A stretch of 64,000 nt of DNA from the NCBI RefSeq assembly GCF_003260275.1, contig NZ_QJHB01000009.1:124001-188000 (forward strand), written 5' to 3'. The notes beneath the pieces are model-generated. The model saw nothing but the letters and a program-made list of their open reading frames with translations. It was not told the origin of the DNA and did no database searches. Source of the stretch: Homoserinimonas sp. OAct 916. Its GTDB lineage: Bacteria > Actinomycetota > Actinomycetes > Actinomycetales > Microbacteriaceae. This document shows, piece after piece, positions 1-10,440 of this stretch (position 1 is its first letter; each line of letters starts with the position of its first letter). Made by a program: the position numbers and the translations under genes.

Positions 1-218
1 GCGTCGGGGTTCGCCTGTTTGGCCTTGAGCGCCGTCCACAACCCGCAATAGCCGCCTCCGACGACTGCTACGTCTGCGTCGAGATCGCCTTGAAGCGCCG
101 GGTAGCGTCCGGGGTCCACCAGATCATCCAGCCAGAACGGGGCGTGCTTCGTGCCGGCGAGGGAGTGCTGCACGGTTGAGGCAGCGGGAACGGATCGCTC
201 GAAAATGGTCGACTTCAT
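1..218 (-). CDS. FAD-dependent oxidoreductase, N-terminal part (runs off the left edge)
   Basis: Only the first 72 codons lie in the window. The start is the ATG whose first base is 218. A dinucleotide-binding motif (VVGGGYCGLW, about residues 51-60) follows a lead of about 50 residues containing KHAPFWLDD. This layout is typical of the DAO/OrdL oxidoreductases that include gamma-glutamylputrescine oxidase (PuuB). These flavoproteins oxidise secondary or primary amines. A Pot-type polyamine importer 4 kb away fits such a role, but the substrate cannot be told from this fragment. An inverted repeat CTCAA-N6-TTGAG (222-237) sits directly upstream of the start codon and could be an operator. Confidence 0.75.
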   Translation of the reverse strand, partial: MKSTIFERSVPAASTVQHSLAGTKHAPFWLDDLVDPGRYPALQGDLDADVAVVGGGYCGLWTALKAKQANPD

Positions 219-664
219 AGTCTCAAGCCTAATTGAGGGAATCATCGCTTGCGGCCCGGCCCGATGTGGAACTATCCTGAAAGGCTGCCTGCCACGGGTG
301 GTCCCTGATCGATCGGCGGTCGTCGGGAAAAAAATACGCACTCGGGAGGATGCCATGACATACACAATCACCTCGGAATGCGGCGTGGCCTGCAATCTTG
401 GCGCCGGTGTCGTCATGGCCGGTGCCACCACACTCACCTCGGTCACAGCCCACCCCGCCCGGCGTGACCGGTGAAGCCCCACTAGGGACTTTGCACGGCC
501 GATCGCCAGAGACTTTCCACAACGTTCGCCAGGACACACCCGTTTGACGTGTCCTCAGAAAACATCCCATGATCGCCCCGTCCCGGGCGCGCTCGATCGG
601 GTCACAGCCTGCGGGTAGCTCGCCCGTCACTACTTGAAACGTCACTACTTGAAAGAAGACCTCA
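219..664. other. Divergent intergenic region
   Basis: The 446 bp lie between the leftward oxidoreductase and the rightward ABC exporter. They hold the CTCAA-N6-TTGAG inverted repeat next to the oxidoreductase start and a 15-bp tandem duplication next to the exporter start. The open frames crossing it show no recognisable protein and look like chance frames. I see no clear sigma-70-type promoter and no RNA gene. Confidence 0.6.
625..654. repeat. 15-bp tandem duplication before the ABC exporter
   Basis: CGTCACTACTTGAAA occurs twice head to tail (625-639 and 640-654) without a mismatch. The second copy ends 10 bp before the GTG start of the exporter gene, so a change in copy number would alter the leader length. 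Confidence 0.9.
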
Positions 665-2500
665 GTGTCTGCCACAATCCAGGCCGAACACCTTCCTGAA
701 CCGGGTGTCCCACCGAAGAAGCCGAGCACGTTCCGCGCCATCATGCGCGTCTACCCGTATGCGAAGCCGGCCATGCCCCGCATCTACATGGGGATGATCG
801 CTGCACTTCTCGCCGGTCTCGTCGCGCTGGCGATCCCACTGGTTCTGCAACAACTGGTCGACGGACCGCTCTCCAAGGGTGACCCCGGCCAGGTCTGGCC
901 CGCCGCGCTCGCTGTGCTGGGCCTGGGGATCGTCGAGGCAGTGATGATCGCACTCCGCCGCTGGTTCGTGCTCACCCCCGGCACCCATATCGAGGCGCGC
1001 ATGCGCAACAGCCTCTACAACCGGTTGCAGGCGTTGCCGGTGGCCTTCCACGATCGCTGGCAGTCGGGGCAGCTCCTCTCCCGAGCGATCAGTGACCTCA
1101 GCCTGATCCGCCGCTGGTTCTCCTTTGGAATTGTGCTGCTGGTCGTCAACCTGATCACGATCATGGTCGGTTTTGGCATACTGCTTTCTTGGAGCTGGAT
1201 CCTGGGGCTGGTCTTCATCGTCTGTTCGATTCCGCTCTGGATCTACGGGTATGTGTTTGAGGAGAAGTACTCGACGATCGCCCGCCGCAGCCAGGACCAA
1301 GCTGGCGACCTGGCCACTGCCGTCGAGGAGTCGGTGCACGGCATCCGCGTGCTGAAGGCATTCGGCCGCGGCAAACACGCGCTGAAGAACTTCACCACCC
1401 GCGCCGAGGACCTGCAGGGCACGGAGATCGAGAAGGCGAAGGCGATCGCCGGAATCTGGCTCTGGCTGGTCCTGGTTCCGGACGTCGCGTTTGCCCTCTG
1501 CCTGTTCGGTGGCGTATGGCTGGCGTCGGTCGGGGAGCTCAGCGTCGGCGAACTGTTCGCGTTCTTCGCGACGGCCGCCGTACTGCGCTGGCCCGTGGAG
1601 TCGATTGGATTCCTGTTGTCGATGACGTTCGACACCCGCACAGCCGCCGACAGGTTCTTTGAGGTGCTCGACGCCGAGAACACGATCGTCGATCCACTTC
1701 AACCGAAGACCATCGTCGACCCGCGCGGCGAACTGCGTTTCAAAGACGTGCACTTCCGCTACCAGGACTCGCCCACGGGGGTGCCCGACCTCATCAATGG
1801 GGTCGACCTCACGATCCGCCCCGGTGAGACGATGGCCCTTGTTGGCCTGACCGGCAGCGGAAAGACCACTCTCGTCTCGTTGGCCACCCGCATCTACGAC
1901 GTCACCGGCGGCGCTGTCCTGGTCGACGGCGTCGACGCCCGCGACCTCACCCTGGACGAGTTGCGCACACATTTGGCGATGGCCTTCGAGGATGCCACCC
2001 TGTTCTCCACGTCGGTGAGGGAGAACGTGTTGCTCGGCCGGCCCGATGCGCGGGAGGAGGACCTCCTGGAAGCGTTGGCCATTGCTCAGGCCGACTTCGT
2101 CCACGAACTGCCCGACGGGCTTGACACGGTGGTCGGCGAAGAAGGCATGAGTCTGTCCGGAGGCCAACGGCAGCGGCTGGCGCTTGCCCGCGCGGTTGCC
2201 GCCCGACCCCGGATTCTGGTGCTCGACGACCCACTGTCCGCGCTCGACGTGGACACAGAGGCTCTGGTGGAGGCGGCGCTCAGGCGTGTGCTGGCCACCA
2301 CCACCGCCCTGATCGTGGCGCACCGGCCGTCGACAGTGATGCTCGCCGACCGGGTGGCGTTGCTCGAGGCCGGGCGAATCACGGCGGTTGGCACGCATTC
2401 CGAGCTGCTCGCAACGAGCGCACATTACGCCTTCGTGATCTCGAGCCTTGAAGACGAGAACCGGCGCGAGACTCGGATGCGCACCGAGGTGGAACTGTGA
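665..2500 (+). CDS. ABC exporter half-transporter, subunit 1 (degenerate Walker B)
   Basis: A 611-residue fused permease-ATPase (type IV exporter fold): six membrane spans in the first 330 residues, then the nucleotide-binding domain. Walker A is GLTGSGKTT (394-402), the signature is canonical LSGGQ (497-501), and the H-loop histidine is present (AHRPST). The residue after Walker B is Asp522 instead of the catalytic Glu. In heterodimeric exporters such as LmrCD, BmrCD and TM287/288 one subunit carries this change, so this gene probably contributes the non-hydrolytic site. The GTG start has only a weak ribosome site (GAAAGAAG). It overlaps the partner gene by 4 bp. The substrate is unknown; drugs or lipids are typical. 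Confidence 0.9.
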   Translation: MSATIQAEHLPEPGVPPKKPSTFRAIMRVYPYAKPAMPRIYMGMIAALLAGLVALAIPLVLQQLVDGPLSKGDPGQVWPAALAVLGLGIVEAVMIALRRWFVLTPGTHIEARMRNSLYNRLQALPVAFHDRWQSGQLLSRAISDLSLIRRWFSFGIVLLVVNLITIMVGFGILLSWSWILGLVFIVCSIPLWIYGYVFEEKYSTIARRSQDQAGDLATAVEESVHGIRVLKAFGRGKHALKNFTTRAEDLQGTEIEKAKAIAGIWLWLVLVPDVAFALCLFGGVWLASVGELSVGELFAFFATAAVLRWPVESIGFLLSMTFDTRTAADRFFEVLDAENTIVDPLQPKTIVDPRGELRFKDVHFRYQDSPTGVPDLINGVDLTIRPGETMALVGLTGSGKTTLVSLATRIYDVTGGAVLVDGVDARDLTLDELRTHLAMAFEDATLFSTSVRENVLLGRPDAREEDLLEALAIAQADFVHELPDGLDTVVGEEGMSLSGGQRQRLALARAVAARPRILVLDDPLSALDVDTEALVEAALRRVLATTTALIVAHRPSTVMLADRVALLEAGRITAVGTHSELLATSAHYAFVISSLEDENRRETRMRTEVEL

Positions 2501-4302
2501 GCGTGTACGGGGTGCAGGGAGAGGAGCGCAACGACTTCACCAAGAAGGAGAGCAGGCAGATCCGCTCGAGGTCGCTCGCCCTGCTCGGATCATTGATGCG
2601 TCCGTTGCGGGTTCGGGTGATCTGGATGAGCATCGTGGTCATCGTCGCCGTCGGAGCCCAGGTGGCCGGCCCGGCGCTGATCGCGGTCGGAATCGACCGC
2701 GGCCTGCCAGCGGTTGTCGCCGGTGACTGGGCGCCCCTGTACGTGATTGTGATCGCTTACCTCGTGACCGGTGTGGTCGGCGCCGTCTTCATCGCGCAGT
2801 ACACCGTGATGTCGGCACGGATCAGCCAGGCCATTCTGATTGACCTTCGCAAACGGGTCTTCTTACACACGCAGCGACTCAGCCTCGAGTTCCACGAGAA
2901 GTACACGTCGGGCCGCATCATCTCCCGGCAGACCAGCGACCTCGATGCGATCAGGGAACTGCTTGACTCAGGCATCAACTCGCTGATTCAGGGATTTCTC
3001 TACATGTTATTCATCGCCGTCGCCCTGTTCTCGCTCGACTGGGTGAGCGGTGTCGTGTTGTTCGGCTCCCTCGTTCCGCTCTGGATCCTCACCCGGTGGT
3101 TCCAGCTGCGTTCGCAGACCATGTTCCGCCAGTCGCGGGTCGCTTCGGCCAGACTGATCGTCTCCTTCGTCGAGACGATGACCGGGATCCGGGCCGTGAA
3201 GGCGTTTCGCAAGCAGAAGCGCAACCAGGCGGAATTCGGTGCTCAGGTGGAGGCCTACCGAAAAGTCAACAACGACGTGATCCAGCTGTTCGGTATCTTC
3301 GACCCTGGCCTGGTACTCATCGGCAACGTGACGGTCGCCGTGGTGCTCCTGGTCGGCGGGTTCCGGGTGGCGGAGGGCCAGCTGGAGATCGGCGCGTTGC
3401 TGGCCGCGTTGCTCTACACCAGGCGCTTCTTCGACCCGATGGAGGAGATGGCGATGTTCTACAACTCCTACCAGTCGGCGGCTGCAGCTTTGGAAAAGAT
3501 CTCCGGTGTGCTGGAGGAAAAGCCGAGCGTGCCCGACCCTGTGGATCCGGTGGATCTGTGGGAGGCCAAGGGGAACCTGTGCTTCAAAGGCGTCGAGTTC
3601 GCCTACGCGGCAGACCGGGTGATCCTGCCGAAGTTCGACCTGTCGATGACCGCCGGGCAGACGATCGCCCTTGTGGGGTCGACCGGCGCCGGCAAGTCGA
3701 CACTCGCCAAGCTCATGTCCAGGTTCTATGACCCGACCGAGGGCTCGATCACCCTGGACGGTGTAGACCTGAGGAAGTTGCACCCGAAGGACTTGCGCCG
3801 AGCGATCGTGATGGTCACCCAGGAGTCGTACCTGTTCTCGGGCACTGTGGCTGACAACGTCTGGATCGGTGACCCGGAGGCGACCTTCGACGATGTCGTT
3901 CGAGCAACGAAGGCGGTGGGGGCCCACGAGTTCATCGAGGCGCTCCCGCACGGCTACGACACGGAGGTGAACAAGCGCGGTGGCCGGGTCTCGGCCGGGC
4001 AGCGGCAGTTGATCTCGTTCGCGCGCGCGTTCCTCGCGAACCCGGCCGTTCTGATCCTGGACGAAGCGACCAGTTCCTTGGACATCCCGAGCGAACGTCT
4101 TGTGCAGGAGGCGCTGCAGACCCTGCTGGCCGACCGCACCGCAGTGATCATTGCACACCGATTGTCCACCGTCGCGATCGCCGACCGGGTGCTGGTGATG
4201 GAGCACGGAAAGGTGGTTGAAGACGGCACACCCGAGGAGTTGATCTCGGGAACCGGCCGGTTCGCGAAACTTCATGCTGCCTGGCGGGACTCTCTGGTCT
4301 GA
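2497..4302 (+). CDS. ABC exporter half-transporter, subunit 2 (degenerate signature)
   Basis: A 601-residue partner of the preceding gene, translationally coupled through a GTGA overlap and preceded by GAGGTGG. The membrane domain takes up about residues 30-340. The ATPase domain has Walker A with Lys400, Walker B with catalytic Glu523 ([11 protein letters not shown]) and the H-loop AHRLST. The signature reads VSAGQ (498-502) instead of LSGGQ. The pair therefore shows complementary decay: the Walker B defect of subunit 1 faces the altered signature of subunit 2, leaving one competent ATP site, as in known asymmetric exporters. This supports an obligate heterodimer. Cargo cannot be inferred; the polyamine importer genes follow after 189 bp but need not be related. 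Confidence 0.9.
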   Translation: MSVYGVQGEERNDFTKKESRQIRSRSLALLGSLMRPLRVRVIWMSIVVIVAVGAQVAGPALIAVGIDRGLPAVVAGDWAPLYVIVIAYLVTGVVGAVFIAQYTVMSARISQAILIDLRKRVFLHTQRLSLEFHEKYTSGRIISRQTSDLDAIRELLDSGINSLIQGFLYMLFIAVALFSLDWVSGVVLFGSLVPLWILTRWFQLRSQTMFRQSRVASARLIVSFVETMTGIRAVKAFRKQKRNQAEFGAQVEAYRKVNNDVIQLFGIFDPGLVLIGNVTVAVVLLVGGFRVAEGQLEIGALLAALLYTRRFFDPMEEMAMFYNSYQSAAAALEKISGVLEEKPSVPDPVDPVDLWEAKGNLCFKGVEFAYAADRVILPKFDLSMTAGQTIALVGSTGAGKSTLAKLMSRFYDPTEGSITLDGVDLRKLHPKDLRRAIVMVTQESYLFSGTVADNVWIGDPEATFDDVVRATKAVGAHEFIEALPHGYDTEVNKRGGRVSAGQRQLISFARAFLANPAVLILDEATSSLDIPSERLVQEALQTLLADRTAVIIAHRLSTVAIADRVLVMEHGKVVEDGTPEELISGTGRFAKLHAAWRDSLV

Positions 4303-4491
4303 GCCTTCGTGGCTCGAGCTCCCGTTGTCGGAAAAGGGTGGGTCTGAGCAACGCTTTCCGAAGCGCTGGGCCGAATTCACTGCGAAAGTCGTGGCAAAAG
4401 CACCCGCCGATGTGCGCATCCGCAAACCGCGCGATACGATGTGGGAACTCAACAGCCAGTCGATTTTCAGGCGTACCACCCCGGAGGTGCC

Positions 4492-5718
4492 GTGAGCGCA
4501 ACGATTCCCGTAGTGCCCGTTTCAGGCGAACCCACGCGCAATAAAGGCGCGCAGACCGAAGAGACCGGCACGGTGGTGCTGGAGTCGGTGACAAAACGGT
4601 ACGGCACAGCCACCGCCGTCGACAGCATCAGCCTCCGGGTCGAAGCTGGCGAGTTCCTCTCGCTGCTCGGCCCGTCTGGCTGCGGCAAGACCACGACCTT
4701 GCGAATGCTCGCGGGTTTTGAGCAGCCGGATGCCGGCAGTATCCGCATCTCCGGTCAGAACGTCATCGGTGTGCCGCCGCACAGGCGCAATGTCAACACC
4801 GTCTTTCAGGCGTATGCCCTGTTCCCGCACATGAGCATCGCCGAGAACGTGGCGTATGGCCTCAGGCAGAAGCGCGTCGGCAAGCAGGAGATCCGCGAGA
4901 AGGTCACCGAGGCGCTTGACATGGTGCAGATGGTGTCGTTCGCCGATCGCCGGCCGACCCAGCTCTCCGGGGGACAGCAGCAACGCATCGCGCTTGCTCG
5001 TGCCCTGATCAACCGGCCGGCGGTGCTACTGCTGGATGAGCCGCTCGGTGCTCTCGACCGCCAACTCCGCGAAGAGATGCAGTTGGAGCTCAAGCTGCTG
5101 CAGTCGCGCCTCGGCATCACCTTCATCTTCGTCACCCACGACCAGGGGGAGGCCCTGTCGATGAGCGACCGCATCGCGATCATGCGCGACGGCCGGATCG
5201 AGCAATTGGCGAACGCCGACACGATCTATGATTCTCCGGCGAACGCCTATGTGGCTGGATTTGTCGGCCAGCAGAACTTTCTCAGCGGTCGGATAGGAGT
5301 CGACCCGCACGTGATGGACACGGAGTTCGGCCAGTTGCGCGCAACCACGGTGACCGGCGAGCTCATCGTCGGCTCTGATGCTCAGGCGGCTGTTCGGCCC
5401 GAAGCGGTCACGGTGTCTGCAGAAGAGCCGGCATCGGTGACCACTCCGAACGTCGTGCCCGGCGAGCTGATCGGGGTCTCTCACCTGGGTGAGACCCTGC
5501 AGTTCCTCGTCCAGATCGGGCACGAGCACACGCTTCTGGCCCGTCTGCCCCGGCCGGCGGCACCCCGCCTGGCAGTGGGAGACCGGGTCTGGTGCTCCTG
5601 GTCTGACGAGAGCGTGAACTTCTTCCCGGCCAAACAGGCCGCAGCAGCCAAAGCAAAGATCGCGAAGGATGCGGTTGACCCCGCAGCCAGCACCCGAGCC
5701 ATTTCAATCAAGGAGTAG
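4492..5718 (+). CDS. potA: Spermidine/putrescine-type ABC importer ATPase
   Basis: A 408-residue ATPase of the PotA/CUT1-like family. Walker A lysine is Lys66 (GPSGCGKTT), the signature LSGGQQQR begins at 158, and Walker B ends in Asp182-Glu183. The C-terminal third is a TOBE-type regulatory domain. The frame is open further upstream, but the GTG at 4492 has GGAGGT in front (4483-4488, only 3 nt spacing) and is preferred over an ATG 51 bp earlier that would add 17 unlike residues. It opens an operon with the binding protein (6 bp later) and two permeases. PotA energises uptake of polyamines or related cations; the exact ligand is inferred from the family. Confidence 0.88.
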   Translation: MSATIPVVPVSGEPTRNKGAQTEETGTVVLESVTKRYGTATAVDSISLRVEAGEFLSLLGPSGCGKTTTLRMLAGFEQPDAGSIRISGQNVIGVPPHRRNVNTVFQAYALFPHMSIAENVAYGLRQKRVGKQEIREKVTEALDMVQMVSFADRRPTQLSGGQQQRIALARALINRPAVLLLDEPLGALDRQLREEMQLELKLLQSRLGITFIFVTHDQGEALSMSDRIAIMRDGRIEQLANADTIYDSPANAYVAGFVGQQNFLSGRIGVDPHVMDTEFGQLRATTVTGELIVGSDAQAAVRPEAVTVSAEEPASVTTPNVVPGELIGVSHLGETLQFLVQIGHEHTLLARLPRPAAPRLAVGDRVWCSWSDESVNFFPAKQAAAAKAKIAKDAVDPAASTRAISIKE

Positions 5719-5724
5719 AACCGC

Positions 5725-6906
5725 ATGCCCGAGTCGACACCCGTCAGAATCCTGGCGTCCACCACCGCAGTCAAAATGATCCGCTCCGAGGTCTCCCGGC
5801 GCCGGTTCCTGAGCTTCACCGCCGCGGCCGCCGGAACCGGATTGCTGGCAGCATGCGGCACCGGATCGGGGCCCGAAGAGGTTGCGGGCGCCGTCGGTGG
5901 GCCGTTGGAGGACAAACTGTCCATCTTCACCTGGGGAGACTATGACGACCCCGAGGTGCTGACTGACTTCACCGCCGAATTCGGCCCCAAGATCACGCTC
6001 GACTCGTTCAACTCCAACGAGGAGATGATCTCCAAACTGGTCGCGGCGAAGGGCACCAGCGGTTATGACATCGTCATTCCGACCGGCCCCTTCATTCCGC
6101 AGATGGTCGAGAACGGTCTGCTGGCGAAACTCAACCACGACCTTTTGCCCAACCTGGAACACATGGACCCCGCGTTCCTCGGACGCGACTGGGACCCGAA
6201 CAACGACTACTCGATCTGCAAGGCGTGGGGGACTACCGGCTTCGTCTACGACAAGACCAAGATCACCCGGGAACTGAACACGTGGGCCGACTTCATCGAT
6301 GCCGCCCAGAACGAGGCGAGCGGCAAGATGAGCGTGCTGGATGACCCGGCGCCGCTGCTCGGACTCTACTTCTGGTCGAACGGGATCGACTGGAACACCA
6401 CTGACCCCGCCCACCTCGACGCGGGTGAGGACTTTCTGGTGAATACGCTCGCCCCGCACATCTCTACCTTCGACTCCTATCCCGGTGGCGTTGCAATTCC
6501 GCAGGCGCAGCAGATGCTCATGCAGGTGTGGAACGGTGACGCCCGGATCGGCATCCAGGAGAGTGACGAGCCGGACCGCTGGGTCTGGCGCCTCGGTTCC
6601 CCCGATACGGAACTGTGGATGGACAACTGGGCGATCGCGACCGGTGCTCCCAACCCTGAGGCGGCGCACGCCTTCATCAACTTCATTATGGATCCGGCGA
6701 TTTCGCTGCGCGAACTCGACTACAACGGCTACCACACCGGGGCAACCGGCATCGAGGAGGCGGCCAAGGCCGAGGGGATGGAGATGCTCGACCTGGTCTT
6801 CTTCTCTCCCCAGCAGATCGAGACCATGCACACCCAGGTGTTGGGTGAGCAGCAGCAGCGGATCGTCCAGATCTGGGACAAGACAAAGGCCGCGGCCGGC
6901 GCCTGA
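5725..6906 (+). CDS. potD: Polyamine-type ABC transporter substrate-binding lipoprotein
   Basis: A 393-residue extracellular binding protein. Residues 24-29 read SRRRFL, a Tat-like twin-arginine motif, followed by a hydrophobic stretch and lipobox LLAAC with Cys44, so it should be a lipoprotein. The mature part shows the PotD-like opening (LSIFTWGDYDDPEVLTDF) and the late motif with 'NWAIATGAPNPEAAHAFINF'. AAGGAG at 5710-5715 stands 9 nt before the ATG. An internal ATG 17 codons later would still keep the signal. It follows the ATPase and precedes the permeases, the usual PotABCD set in the order A-D-B-C. Ligands in this family range over putrescine, spermidine and similar amines. Confidence 0.87.
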   Translation: MPESTPVRILASTTAVKMIRSEVSRRRFLSFTAAAAGTGLLAACGTGSGPEEVAGAVGGPLEDKLSIFTWGDYDDPEVLTDFTAEFGPKITLDSFNSNEEMISKLVAAKGTSGYDIVIPTGPFIPQMVENGLLAKLNHDLLPNLEHMDPAFLGRDWDPNNDYSICKAWGTTGFVYDKTKITRELNTWADFIDAAQNEASGKMSVLDDPAPLLGLYFWSNGIDWNTTDPAHLDAGEDFLVNTLAPHISTFDSYPGGVAIPQAQQMLMQVWNGDARIGIQESDEPDRWVWRLGSPDTELWMDNWAIATGAPNPEAAHAFINFIMDPAISLRELDYNGYHTGATGIEEAAKAEGMEMLDLVFFSPQQIETMHTQVLGEQQQRIVQIWDKTKAAAGA

Positions 6907-6942
6907 GGGCACCGGCGGTGACCCGACCACACCAAGGATGAG

Positions 6943-7911
6943 ATGACGACGCAACTGGAAGCGATCGGCGCGGCCGCGCTGCAATCGGAGCCGCCTTCGG
7001 CGGCATCGGCGCCGGGGCGCGACTGGAAACGCCTGCCGCGCGCGATTCTGGCGTTCCCCGCCTGGGCCTGGCTGATCGCCTTCTTCCTGGCCCCGGTCGG
7101 CATGGTGATCTGGTTCAGTTTCGGCTACAAGCCGGGAATGTTCGGCACCCACGCGAATGACGTGCTGTCGTTGGATCGCTACGCGGAGGCGCTCTCGCCG
7201 ACGTTCTTCGCCACCTTCCAGAACACCCTCTGGGTCGGGGTGACCGGCACACTGATCATTCTGGCGATCTCGGTTCCGTTCGCCTACTGGCTGGCGCTCA
7301 AAGCGCCGATGCGCCATCGGGGCATCCTGTTGGCGATGGTGATGATTCCGTTCTGGACGAACTTCTTGATCCGTACCATCGGCTGGCAGATCATTCTGGC
7401 GCCGGAGGGTTTCTTCTCCCAGGTGCTCCAGACCCTGGGGATCACCGACGGGCCGCTGGAAATCATGTTCACCCGCACCGCGGTGCTGATCGGGGTGGTC
7501 TACAACTACCTGCCGTTGATGGTGCTGCCGCTGTTCGTCGCCTTCGACCGGGTCACCCTGTCGTTGCGTGAGGCGAGCAAGGATCTTGGCGCCGGGCGAT
7601 GGTCGACCTTCCTGCACATCACTCTGCCTCTGGCCAAGCCCGGGCTGATCGTCGGGGTGCTCCTGGTCTACATCCCGTTGATGGGTGACTACATCACGGC
7701 CACCGTGCTCGGCGGCGCCAAGGGGAACATGGCGGGCCAGATGGTGGCCAACCAATTCCAGACTGCGCAGAACTGGGCGCTGGGCTCGGCCATGGCGGTG
7801 GTGTTGATTCTCACGATCCTCGGTACCGCTGCATTGGCTGGCCTGATCGCCTGGCTCGGCACCTGGCCGATGCGGGCTCGCCGCCGACTGGTTCTGGGGG
7901 TGGAGAAATGA
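6943..7911 (+). CDS. potB: Polyamine-type ABC transporter permease (PotB-like)
   Basis: A 322-residue inner-membrane permease with about six spans and a long cytoplasmic N-terminus of some 40 residues. The coupling-loop region reads 'LREASKDLGAGRWSTFLHITLPLAKPG', matching the EAA motif that docks on the ATPase. AAGGA (6934-6938) precedes the ATG. The last four bases overlap the next permease (ATGA), so the two should be made in step. Confidence 0.88.
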   Translation: MTTQLEAIGAAALQSEPPSAASAPGRDWKRLPRAILAFPAWAWLIAFFLAPVGMVIWFSFGYKPGMFGTHANDVLSLDRYAEALSPTFFATFQNTLWVGVTGTLIILAISVPFAYWLALKAPMRHRGILLAMVMIPFWTNFLIRTIGWQIILAPEGFFSQVLQTLGITDGPLEIMFTRTAVLIGVVYNYLPLMVLPLFVAFDRVTLSLREASKDLGAGRWSTFLHITLPLAKPGLIVGVLLVYIPLMGDYITATVLGGAKGNMAGQMVANQFQTAQNWALGSAMAVVLILTILGTAALAGLIAWLGTWPMRARRRLVLGVEK

Positions 7912-8750
7912 GACGTCTTGGTCTGATGGAGCTGTCGATGAGGGCCTGGGCGGTCCTGGTGTTCCTGTTCCTGTTCGCGCCCATCCTCGTCATTCTGATC
8001 TACTCGTTCAACGAGGGCCGGCTCCTGGTCTCCTGGGATCACTTCGGGTTCGGTTCGTTCGCTGCGATTGTCACGAAGCCGGCCATCCGCGACGCCGTCG
8101 TGGTGTCGTTGCAGACCGGGATCATCTCGGCGGTTCTTGCGACAGTGCTGGGCACCATGGCCGGTGTCGCCCTGGCGCGCCGCGCCGGCCGATGGGTGCC
8201 GTGGTTCCTGGGGTTGCTGGTGTTGGTCACTGTGACCCCCGAGATCGTCGATGCTGTGGCCCTGCTGCCCTGGCTGGTCTTTCTCGGCCAAGATCTCGGT
8301 CTGGGCATCTTCGATAACGGGATCGCCCGACTGGTGGTTGGGCACTCTCTGTTCTCCACCGCCGTGGTCACCTATATCGTGCGCTCGCGGTTGATCGGCC
8401 TGGATGAAAGCCTGGAGGAGGCGGCCGCGGACCTGTACGCGCCACCCCTTCGCCGGTTCACCCAGATCACCCTGCCCCTGGTGATGCCGGCTGTGCTGGC
8501 TGGTGGACTGCTGGCGTTCACTCTCAGTCTTGACAACACCATCGTCGCCGCGTTCATCCAGGTCTCCGGCTCCACGCCGTGGCCGGTCTACGTGCTGAGT
8601 GCCGTGCGCACCGGCCTTCGGCCCGAGATCGCCGCGGTCTCGACGATCATGCTGGTGCTCACGCTCGGAGCGATCGCTCTGGTCGCCGTCGTGCTGCGCC
8701 GGTCGGGAGATTCCGCCACCGACATCGCGAAGACCATGGGCGGAGCCTAG
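7908..8750 (+). CDS. potC: Polyamine-type ABC transporter permease (PotC-like)
   Basis: A 280-residue second permease of the importer. The EAA loop reads 'LDESLEEAAADLYAPPLRRFTQITLPL' and the following 'LSLDNTIVAAF' fits the PotC family. It shares its start with the end of potB. The downstream amidohydrolase begins 10 bp after the stop with its own AGGAG, so it is probably part of the same transcript. Confidence 0.88.
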   Translation: MRRLGLMELSMRAWAVLVFLFLFAPILVILIYSFNEGRLLVSWDHFGFGSFAAIVTKPAIRDAVVVSLQTGIISAVLATVLGTMAGVALARRAGRWVPWFLGLLVLVTVTPEIVDAVALLPWLVFLGQDLGLGIFDNGIARLVVGHSLFSTAVVTYIVRSRLIGLDESLEEAAADLYAPPLRRFTQITLPLVMPAVLAGGLLAFTLSLDNTIVAAFIQVSGSTPWPVYVLSAVRTGLRPEIAAVSTIMLVLTLGAIALVAVVLRRSGDSATDIAKTMGGA

Positions 8751-8760
8751 GAGTACCAGA

Positions 8761-10413
8761 ATGCCAGACGCCGACATCGTCTTCGCCGGCGGACCGGTCT
8801 TCACCGCTGACACCGTGCGCTCACGGGCGACCGCTGTGGCCGTGACCGGCAACCGCATCACCGCGGTCGGCCACGACGAGGTGCGCGAGATGGTCGGCCC
8901 GAACACCGAGGTGGTCGACCTGGCTGGCCGCATGCTCGTGCCCGGCTTTCAGGACGCCCATGTGCACACCGTCTGGGGCGGCCTCGACCTGATCCGGTGC
9001 GACCTCGCGAGCGAGTCCACGCAGGCCGGCTATCTGGACCGCATCGCCGGGTACGCGTCCGCGAACCCCGACGCGGAGTGGATCCTGGGTGGCGGCTGGT
9101 CGATGGCGGCGTTCGAGGGGGGAAACCCGCGGGCTGACGACCTCGACCGGGTTGCCCGCGACCGCCCGGTGTTTCTGCCGAATGCTGACGGGCACGGTGC
9201 GTGGGTCAACAACCGGGCGCTGCAAATGGCGGGAATCGACGCCGCCACGCCCGATCCGGTGGACGGCCGGCTCGAGCGCGACGCAGATGGCACACCCACC
9301 GGTTCGCTGCATGAAGGTGCGATGACACTGGTGAGCCGGCTCCTGCCGGAGACCAGCGCGGCTGACTACCGGAGAGCCCTGCTCCTCGGGCAGGAGTATT
9401 TGCACTCATTGGGCGTGACGGCGTGGCAGGATGCGATCCTCGGATCCGCGAGTGATGCGGGTGATGTCACGCCCGCCTACATGGCCGCGGCCTCGTCCGG
9501 CGAGCTCACGGCACGCGTGGTGGGCGCATTGTGGTGGGATCGCGCACGGGGTGCCGAACAGATTCCCGAACTGGTGGCCCGGCGCGACGCGTGCCGCGTG
9601 GGCCGGTTTGCAGCCACCAGCGTGAAGATCATGCAGGACGGTGTGGCCGAGAACTTCACGGCCTCCATGTTGGCCCCGTACCTTGATGCCTGCGGACATC
9701 GCGGTGACAACTCGGGGATCTCCTTCGTGGATCCGAACGAATTGCGCGAGAACGTCACCGCCCTGGATGCACTCGGTTTCCAGGTTCATTTTCACGCCAT
9801 CGGCGACCGGGCGGTGCGGGAGTGTCTGGATGCGGTGGAGCAGGCCCAGGCCACGAACGGGCGCAACGACAACCGCCACCACCTCGCTCATCTGCAGGTC
9901 GTGCACCCGGATGACGTGCACAGGTTCCGTGACCTGGGGGTCGCGGCCAACATGCAGACGCTCTGGGCAGCACTGGAGCCGCAGATGGTCGACCTCACCC
10001 TGCCGTTCCTCGGGGCGGAGAGAAGCTCGTGGCAGTATCCGTTCGGCGATCTGCTGCGCTCTGGTGCGATCCTCGCCGCCGGCAGCGACTGGTCGGTTTC
10101 AACCCCCGACCCCCTTGCCGCGATCCACGTCGCCGTGAACCGGTTGGCGGCTCCCAGCGAGGCAGAGGGTGACTATGACGTGTTTCTGCCCGAACAACGC
10201 ATCGACCTGGCCAGTTCCCTCACCGCGTACACGGCGGGCTCAGCGTATGTGAACCACCTCGATGAGACGGGCACCATCGAGGTCGGCAAGCTGGCCGACT
10301 TTGCGTTGCTCGACCGTGATCCGTTCGCTCATCCGGAGTCGGAAATAGGCCACACCCGTGTGTTGCAGACCTTCGTCGACGGCGAGCGGGTCTACGCGGC
10401 GCCCGACGCCTGA
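8761..10413 (+). CDS. Amidohydrolase of the YtcJ/Amidohydro_3 group
   Basis: A 550-residue metal-dependent hydrolase. The HxH motif (QDAHVH) sits near residue 65, a candidate carboxylated lysine in 'TSVKIMQDG' near 290, later histidines in 'VHFHAIGDRAV' and 'HHLAHLQVVHP', and the terminal aspartate in 'AAGSDWSVST'. The frame is open another 54 codons upstream inside potC, but AGGAG (8749-8753) supports the ATG at 8761. Members hydrolyse amides, carbamates or imides, and many are of unknown substrate. Its place at the end of a polyamine importer operon suggests it acts on an imported amide or N-acyl amine; this is inference. Confidence 0.82.
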   Translation: MPDADIVFAGGPVFTADTVRSRATAVAVTGNRITAVGHDEVREMVGPNTEVVDLAGRMLVPGFQDAHVHTVWGGLDLIRCDLASESTQAGYLDRIAGYASANPDAEWILGGGWSMAAFEGGNPRADDLDRVARDRPVFLPNADGHGAWVNNRALQMAGIDAATPDPVDGRLERDADGTPTGSLHEGAMTLVSRLLPETSAADYRRALLLGQEYLHSLGVTAWQDAILGSASDAGDVTPAYMAAASSGELTARVVGALWWDRARGAEQIPELVARRDACRVGRFAATSVKIMQDGVAENFTASMLAPYLDACGHRGDNSGISFVDPNELRENVTALDALGFQVHFHAIGDRAVRECLDAVEQAQATNGRNDNRHHLAHLQVVHPDDVHRFRDLGVAANMQTLWAALEPQMVDLTLPFLGAERSSWQYPFGDLLRSGAILAAGSDWSVSTPDPLAAIHVAVNRLAAPSEAEGDYDVFLPEQRIDLASSLTAYTAGSAYVNHLDETGTIEVGKLADFALLDRDPFAHPESEIGHTRVLQTFVDGERVYAAPDA

Positions 10414-10440
10414 CCAGCACCCGACCTCGCTCCCGCGCAT

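Noticed and set aside
662-2425. A 587-codon frame on the minus strand opposite the first ABC exporter gene
   Set aside because: Arg/Gln/His-rich, no domain, and exactly antisense to a well-supported gene; a product of high third-position GC.
4303-4491. Small gene between the ABC exporter and potA
   Set aside because: Frames here lack ribosome sites and domains; only the 3' end contributes the GGAGGT of potA.
5704-7755. A 683-codon minus-strand frame across the Pot operon
   Set aside because: Same reason: antisense shadow without recognisable domains or ribosome site.
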